Below are positions 5,026 through 7,134 of a stretch of 7,134 nucleotides of DNA, one piece after another. A program made the position numbers and the translations under genes. Positions within the stretch are counted from its first letter, which is position 1; every line of letters begins with the position of its first letter. Source of the DNA: Myxococcales bacterium (GTDB lineage: Bacteria > Myxococcota > Myxococcia > Myxococcales > Myxococcaceae); the NCBI GenBank assembly GCA_003153055.1, contig PMBV01000061.1, forward strand, positions 4,681 through 11,814. The letters run 5' to 3'. A model generated the notes under the pieces. The model had not been told where the DNA came from. It did no database searches and saw nothing but the letters and a program-made list of their open reading frames with translations.

Positions 5026-6000
5026 GTGGCCGCGAGAAAAGCCAACGTCGATGCGGAGCTGGCCCGAGTGCGCTCGGCATCGCTCGAGCCCCAGCGCCCC
5101 GAGTCGGCCGAGGTCATCACCGAGGCGCTGTCGAGCAAGCACGCCCGGCTCGTCGTCGCGGCAGCTCATCTCGTCAAGGCCCGGCGGCTCGAGGGCTATA
5201 ACCAGGTGCTGAAGGCCGCCTACCGGCGCTTCCTCGACGATCCGGTGAAGCGCGACCCCGGCTGCCAGGCGAAGCTCGCGGTGCTCGAGGCGCTCGACTA
5301 CTCCGAGACGATGGACGACGAGCCGTTCGTCGCCGCGACGTCCCTCGTTCAGCCCGAGCCAGCCTGGGGCGCCCCGGCGGACACCGCGGCGCCCTGCCGC
5401 GCTCGAGCGGTGCTGGCGCTGGCTCGCTTGGGGCACCCCGACCTCGCCCTCTTCGCCGGCCCGCTCCTCGCCGATCCTGATGTCTCGGTGCGGGCCACGA
5501 CCGCCGAGGCCTTGGGGCACTCGGGGTCGCGCCCCGCCGCGGGGCTCCTCCTCCACAAGCTCGCGGTGGGAGACGAAGACCCTCTGGTCCTCCTCGCGTG
5601 CATGAGCAGCGTGCTCTCCCTCGCCGCCGAGGTGGCGCTCGAGCGCTTCGTGCCGCTCCTCGCCGGGCGCGATGAGCAACGCCGCGAGCTCGCCGCCATG
5701 TGCCTGGGGCAGTCGGGGCGGGCCGATGCCTGCCAGGCGCTCGTCGCGGCCCTCGCCGCCTGCGTCCTGTCGAGAGAGCGGGGCGTGCTCCTCAAGGCCC
5801 TCGGGCTCCACCGGAGCGACTCGGCCCTCGAGGCGCTCCTCGAGGTCGTCGAGGGCCCCAATGACGCCGACGCCCAGGCCGCGATCGCCGCGCTCGCGCC
5901 CCGCCGCTTCGAGCCCGGCCTCAGGGCCCGCCTGGAGAAGGTGACTCAGGACCGCGCCGACCTCTCGGCCACCCTCGCCGCCACGTTCCGGGACCCTTAG
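5026..6000 (+). CDS. HEAT-repeat domain protein
   Basis: A 324-residue soluble protein built from alpha-helical HEAT/PBS-lyase-type repeats, visible at about 38-54, 121-147 (RARAVLALARLGHPDLALFA), 152-180 (VRATTAEALGHSGSRPAAGL), 215-243 (RELAAMCLGQSGRADACQAL) and 249-276. An opening KANVDAELARVRSASLEPQ and the PVKRDPGCQAKLAVLEAL segment (73-90) with a WGAPADTAAPCRARA block (114-128) match, from memory, a conserved family of bacterial HEAT proteins with no assigned function. Such repeats form protein-binding scaffolds; no catalytic motif, signal peptide or membrane helix is seen. The frame is open back to 4867, but residues before GTG 5026 are low-complexity and unlike the family start, so GTG is chosen. 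Stop TAG at 5998-6000 abuts the 112-bp repeat, and the hydrolase gene converges on it. Confidence 0.87.
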   Translation: MAARKANVDAELARVRSASLEPQRPESAEVITEALSSKHARLVVAAAHLVKARRLEGYNQVLKAAYRRFLDDPVKRDPGCQAKLAVLEALDYSETMDDEPFVAATSLVQPEPAWGAPADTAAPCRARAVLALARLGHPDLALFAGPLLADPDVSVRATTAEALGHSGSRPAAGLLLHKLAVGDEDPLVLLACMSSVLSLAAEVALERFVPLLAGRDEQRRELAAMCLGQSGRADACQALVAALAACVLSRERGVLLKALGLHRSDSALEALLEVVEGPNDADAQAAIAALAPRRFEPGLRARLEKVTQDRADLSATLAATFRDP

Positions 6001-6112
6001 TGCCTCCGCCCTCGAGCTTCGTCCGCAACCGTGTGCATCTCCGCCCTTTACCCCAAAGGGCCAGCTACCGAGTGGGCACGGGTCTCCGAGCGTGTCATCA
6101 CGGTGTACAAAT
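6001..6112. repeat. 112-bp direct repeat, copy 1
   Basis: This stretch recurs in the same orientation at 7022-7133 with only two differences (T6049 versus G7070, G6088 versus A7109). It starts on the base following the HEAT-repeat stop codon and ends 15 bp inside the hydrolase coding end, providing that gene's last four codons (I-C-T-P) and TGA. Internally it has a hairpin at 6043-6061, a 9-bp direct repeat CTCCGCCCT (6004-6012 and 6039-6047), and a small inverted pair CGTG-tcat-CACG near its right end. No reading frame is conserved between the copies: the T6049/G7070 difference creates a stop in one of them. No terminal inverted repeats or transposase are present. Nature unknown. Confidence 0.95.
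6043..6061. terminator. Hairpin between convergent genes, possible bidirectional terminator
   Basis: GCCCTTT (6043-6049) pairs with AAAGGGC (6055-6061) around a 5-nt loop ACCCC. It lies 42 bp after the HEAT stop and 36 bp beyond the hydrolase stop, suited to terminating both. There is no clear U tract on either strand, so it is not a textbook intrinsic terminator. In copy 2 (7064-7082) the innermost pair is lost, leaving six pairs. Confidence 0.4.
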
Positions 6113-6976
6113 GTCGCCTGGCTCGATGAGAAAGCGCTGGGCAACGTCGAGCACCAGTGAGGCGCTCGTGTCGAGGGTGAGGAGGTGATCCGAGTCGACC
6201 TCGAAGAGCCGCCGTGGCCCTCCGAGGCGGGCCTCCACGAGGGCCGCTCCCCGCGGGTCGACGACCGTGTCCTGCCGGCCCTGGATGATGAGCGTCGGCG
6301 CGACGATCGACGGGAGCTCGGCCTCGACCAGCTCGATGAGCTCGAGCGCGCTCTTGGCCGAGCTGAGGCTGAAGGTGCGGTAGCCCGCGCAGTGTTCGAC
6401 CTTCTGGCGGAGGGGCCCATCTCGCAGTGGCGGCCGTCGGCGCGGCACGGCGGTGAGGAACGGGAAGGCTCGCAACAGCACCTCGGCCCGCACCGGCGAG
6501 AACCTCGGCCGATAGACCCTGAGGAACGGGGCGAGCAGCACCAGGCGCCCGTTGACCGGCCGATGGGCGCAGAGGTGCAGCACCAGGGGCGCTCCGGTCG
6601 AGAAGCCCACCAGGTCCACCCGCCGGTGACGCGAGGCGAGCTCCTCCTGCGCCTGGCTGACGGCGGCGAACCACTCGGTCCACCGAGAGAACGGCATGCG
6701 CCGCCCGGGCAGCCCGTGGCCCGGGAGCAGCACCGTGCGGGTCGAGACCCCGCTCGCCGCCAGGCGCTCCGCCAGCCGCTGCACCTCGTACGGACCGCCG
6801 CCCAGCCCATGCACCAGGAGCACCGCGTGATCGAGCGAGCCTTGGGTGGCCTGGGGCTGAGACGAAAGAGGCGGGATCGGCACGGCGTCACGAGCATGCG
6901 TCAACCTTGGCCAGCGGGGAAGGTTCGCCAGCGAGCGAGCGGGACCCGCGACACTCGCGTCAGGGTGCGCGCGCAT
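6098..6976 (-). CDS. Alpha/beta hydrolase, carboxylesterase/monoacylglycerol-lipase-like
   Basis: A 292-residue protein if begun at ATG 6976. The alpha/beta hydrolase core starts at AVLLVHGLGGGPYEVQRLAE (51-70), with HGLGG forming the oxyanion side. The nucleophile elbow is GFSTG (Ser126), the acid is Asp236 in GRQDTVVDP and the base is His264 in DSDHLLTLD, so the catalytic triad is complete. The lid region (about 150-210) is Arg-rich. The family hydrolyses short acyl esters or monoacylglycerols; the substrate here is unknown. No signal peptide is seen, so it is probably cytoplasmic. The first 31 codons have weaker third-position bias, and GTG 6883 (261 residues) is a realistic alternative start; neither has a clear Shine-Dalgarno. 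The C-terminal I-C-T-P and stop come from repeat copy 1, just after the last conserved helix (VAQRFL). Confidence 0.9.
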   Translation of the reverse strand: MRAHPDASVAGPARSLANLPRWPRLTHARDAVPIPPLSSQPQATQGSLDHAVLLVHGLGGGPYEVQRLAERLAASGVSTRTVLLPGHGLPGRRMPFSRWTEWFAAVSQAQEELASRHRRVDLVGFSTGAPLVLHLCAHRPVNGRLVLLAPFLRVYRPRFSPVRAEVLLRAFPFLTAVPRRRPPLRDGPLRQKVEHCAGYRTFSLSSAKSALELIELVEAELPSIVAPTLIIQGRQDTVVDPRGAALVEARLGGPRRLFEVDSDHLLTLDTSASLVLDVAQRFLIEPGDICTP

Positions 6977-7021
6977 GAGGGGCTCGTAGCGTTCGCCCGG
7001 AGCCCTGATAGCCCGAACGAC

Positions 7022-7133
7022 TGCCTCCGCCCTCGAGCTTCGTCCGCAACCGTGTGCATCTCCGCCCTTGACCCCAAAGGGCCAGCTACCGAGTGGGCAC
7101 GGGTCTCCAAGCGTGTCATCACGGTGTACAAAT
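7022..7133. repeat. 112-bp direct repeat, copy 2
   Basis: The second copy of the element at 6001-6112, 98% identical and in the same orientation. It lies 45 bp upstream of the hydrolase ATG (6976). Similarity stops at both edges: 7021 and 7134 differ from the bases flanking copy 1. The 45-bp spacer 6977-7021 is not shared with the copy 1 region. Because the window ends at 7134, it cannot be seen whether this copy also closes another gene, as copy 1 does for the hydrolase. Confidence 0.95.
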
Positions 7134-7134
7134 C

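Noticed and set aside
4626..5138. N-terminal extension of the sigma factor
   Set aside because: The extra 171 codons lack coding character, cross the ECF-type promoter and would be unprecedented before region 2 of such a sigma factor. ATG 4625 fits the family length.
4924..6897. Long minus-strand open frame of 657 codons spanning the HEAT gene and hydrolase
   Set aside because: It is antisense to the HEAT-repeat gene and out of frame with the hydrolase. Its Arg/Ser/Gly-rich translation has no motif.
6901..7131. Short minus-strand frame beginning in repeat copy 2 (76 codons)
   Set aside because: The corresponding frame in copy 1 is closed by the T6049/G7070 difference, so it is not a conserved coding sequence.
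6001..7133. Integron-type attC sites flanking a gene cassette
   Set aside because: The length and 3'-end position are suggestive, but the repeats lack the RYYYAAC and GTTRRRY core sites and the long imperfect palindrome of attC, and no integrase is visible.

Overview
GC-rich (roughly 70% by eye) bacterial DNA with strong G/C third-position codon bias, many CTC-GAG codon pairs, GTG/TTG starts and tightly coupled operons. Gene content (two-domain Sua5, a conserved HEAT-repeat protein, an ECF sigma operon with DUF4252 proteins) and promoter style suggest Myxococcota or a related deltaproteobacterial lineage. That placement is inference; no rRNA or marker gene is present to confirm it.

Layout, left to right. 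At 1-171 (+) is the C-terminal end of apaG. Convergent to it, on the minus strand and read from right to left, is a block of antitoxin (1795-1562, DUF433), toxin (1555-1206, DUF5615 PIN-like, broken by one frameshift) and a Sua5/TsaC-type L-threonylcarbamoyladenylate synthase (ending at 215). The antitoxin has a clear -35/-10 promoter placed so that its transcript should begin at the ATG. Next upstream (2353-1847, -) is an unrecognised 168-residue protein with codon use unlike its neighbours.

At 4625-2424 (-) lies a compact four-gene operon: ECF sigma factor, membrane anti-sigma factor with a zinc-finger (ZAS) motif, an exported DUF4252-type protein and a second, lipoprotein DUF4252-type protein. 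Every junction overlaps or nearly touches (4-bp overlap, 2-nt gap, 4-bp overlap), and an ECF-type promoter (TGCAACC, 16 nt, CGTT) sits just upstream of the sigma gene. The simplest reading is a self-amplifying envelope-stress or signalling circuit whose sensor or output includes the two DUF4252 proteins.

After a divergent intergenic region comes a HEAT-repeat protein (5026-6000, +), convergent with an alpha/beta hydrolase (6976-6098, -). The hydrolase is bracketed by two direct copies of a 112-bp sequence (6001-6112 and 7022-7133) that differ at only two positions. Copy 1 starts on the base after the HEAT stop codon, contains a hairpin, and supplies the last codons and stop of the hydrolase. 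This repeat pair is the least explained feature in the window. The window ends one base beyond copy 2, so its wider context is not visible.
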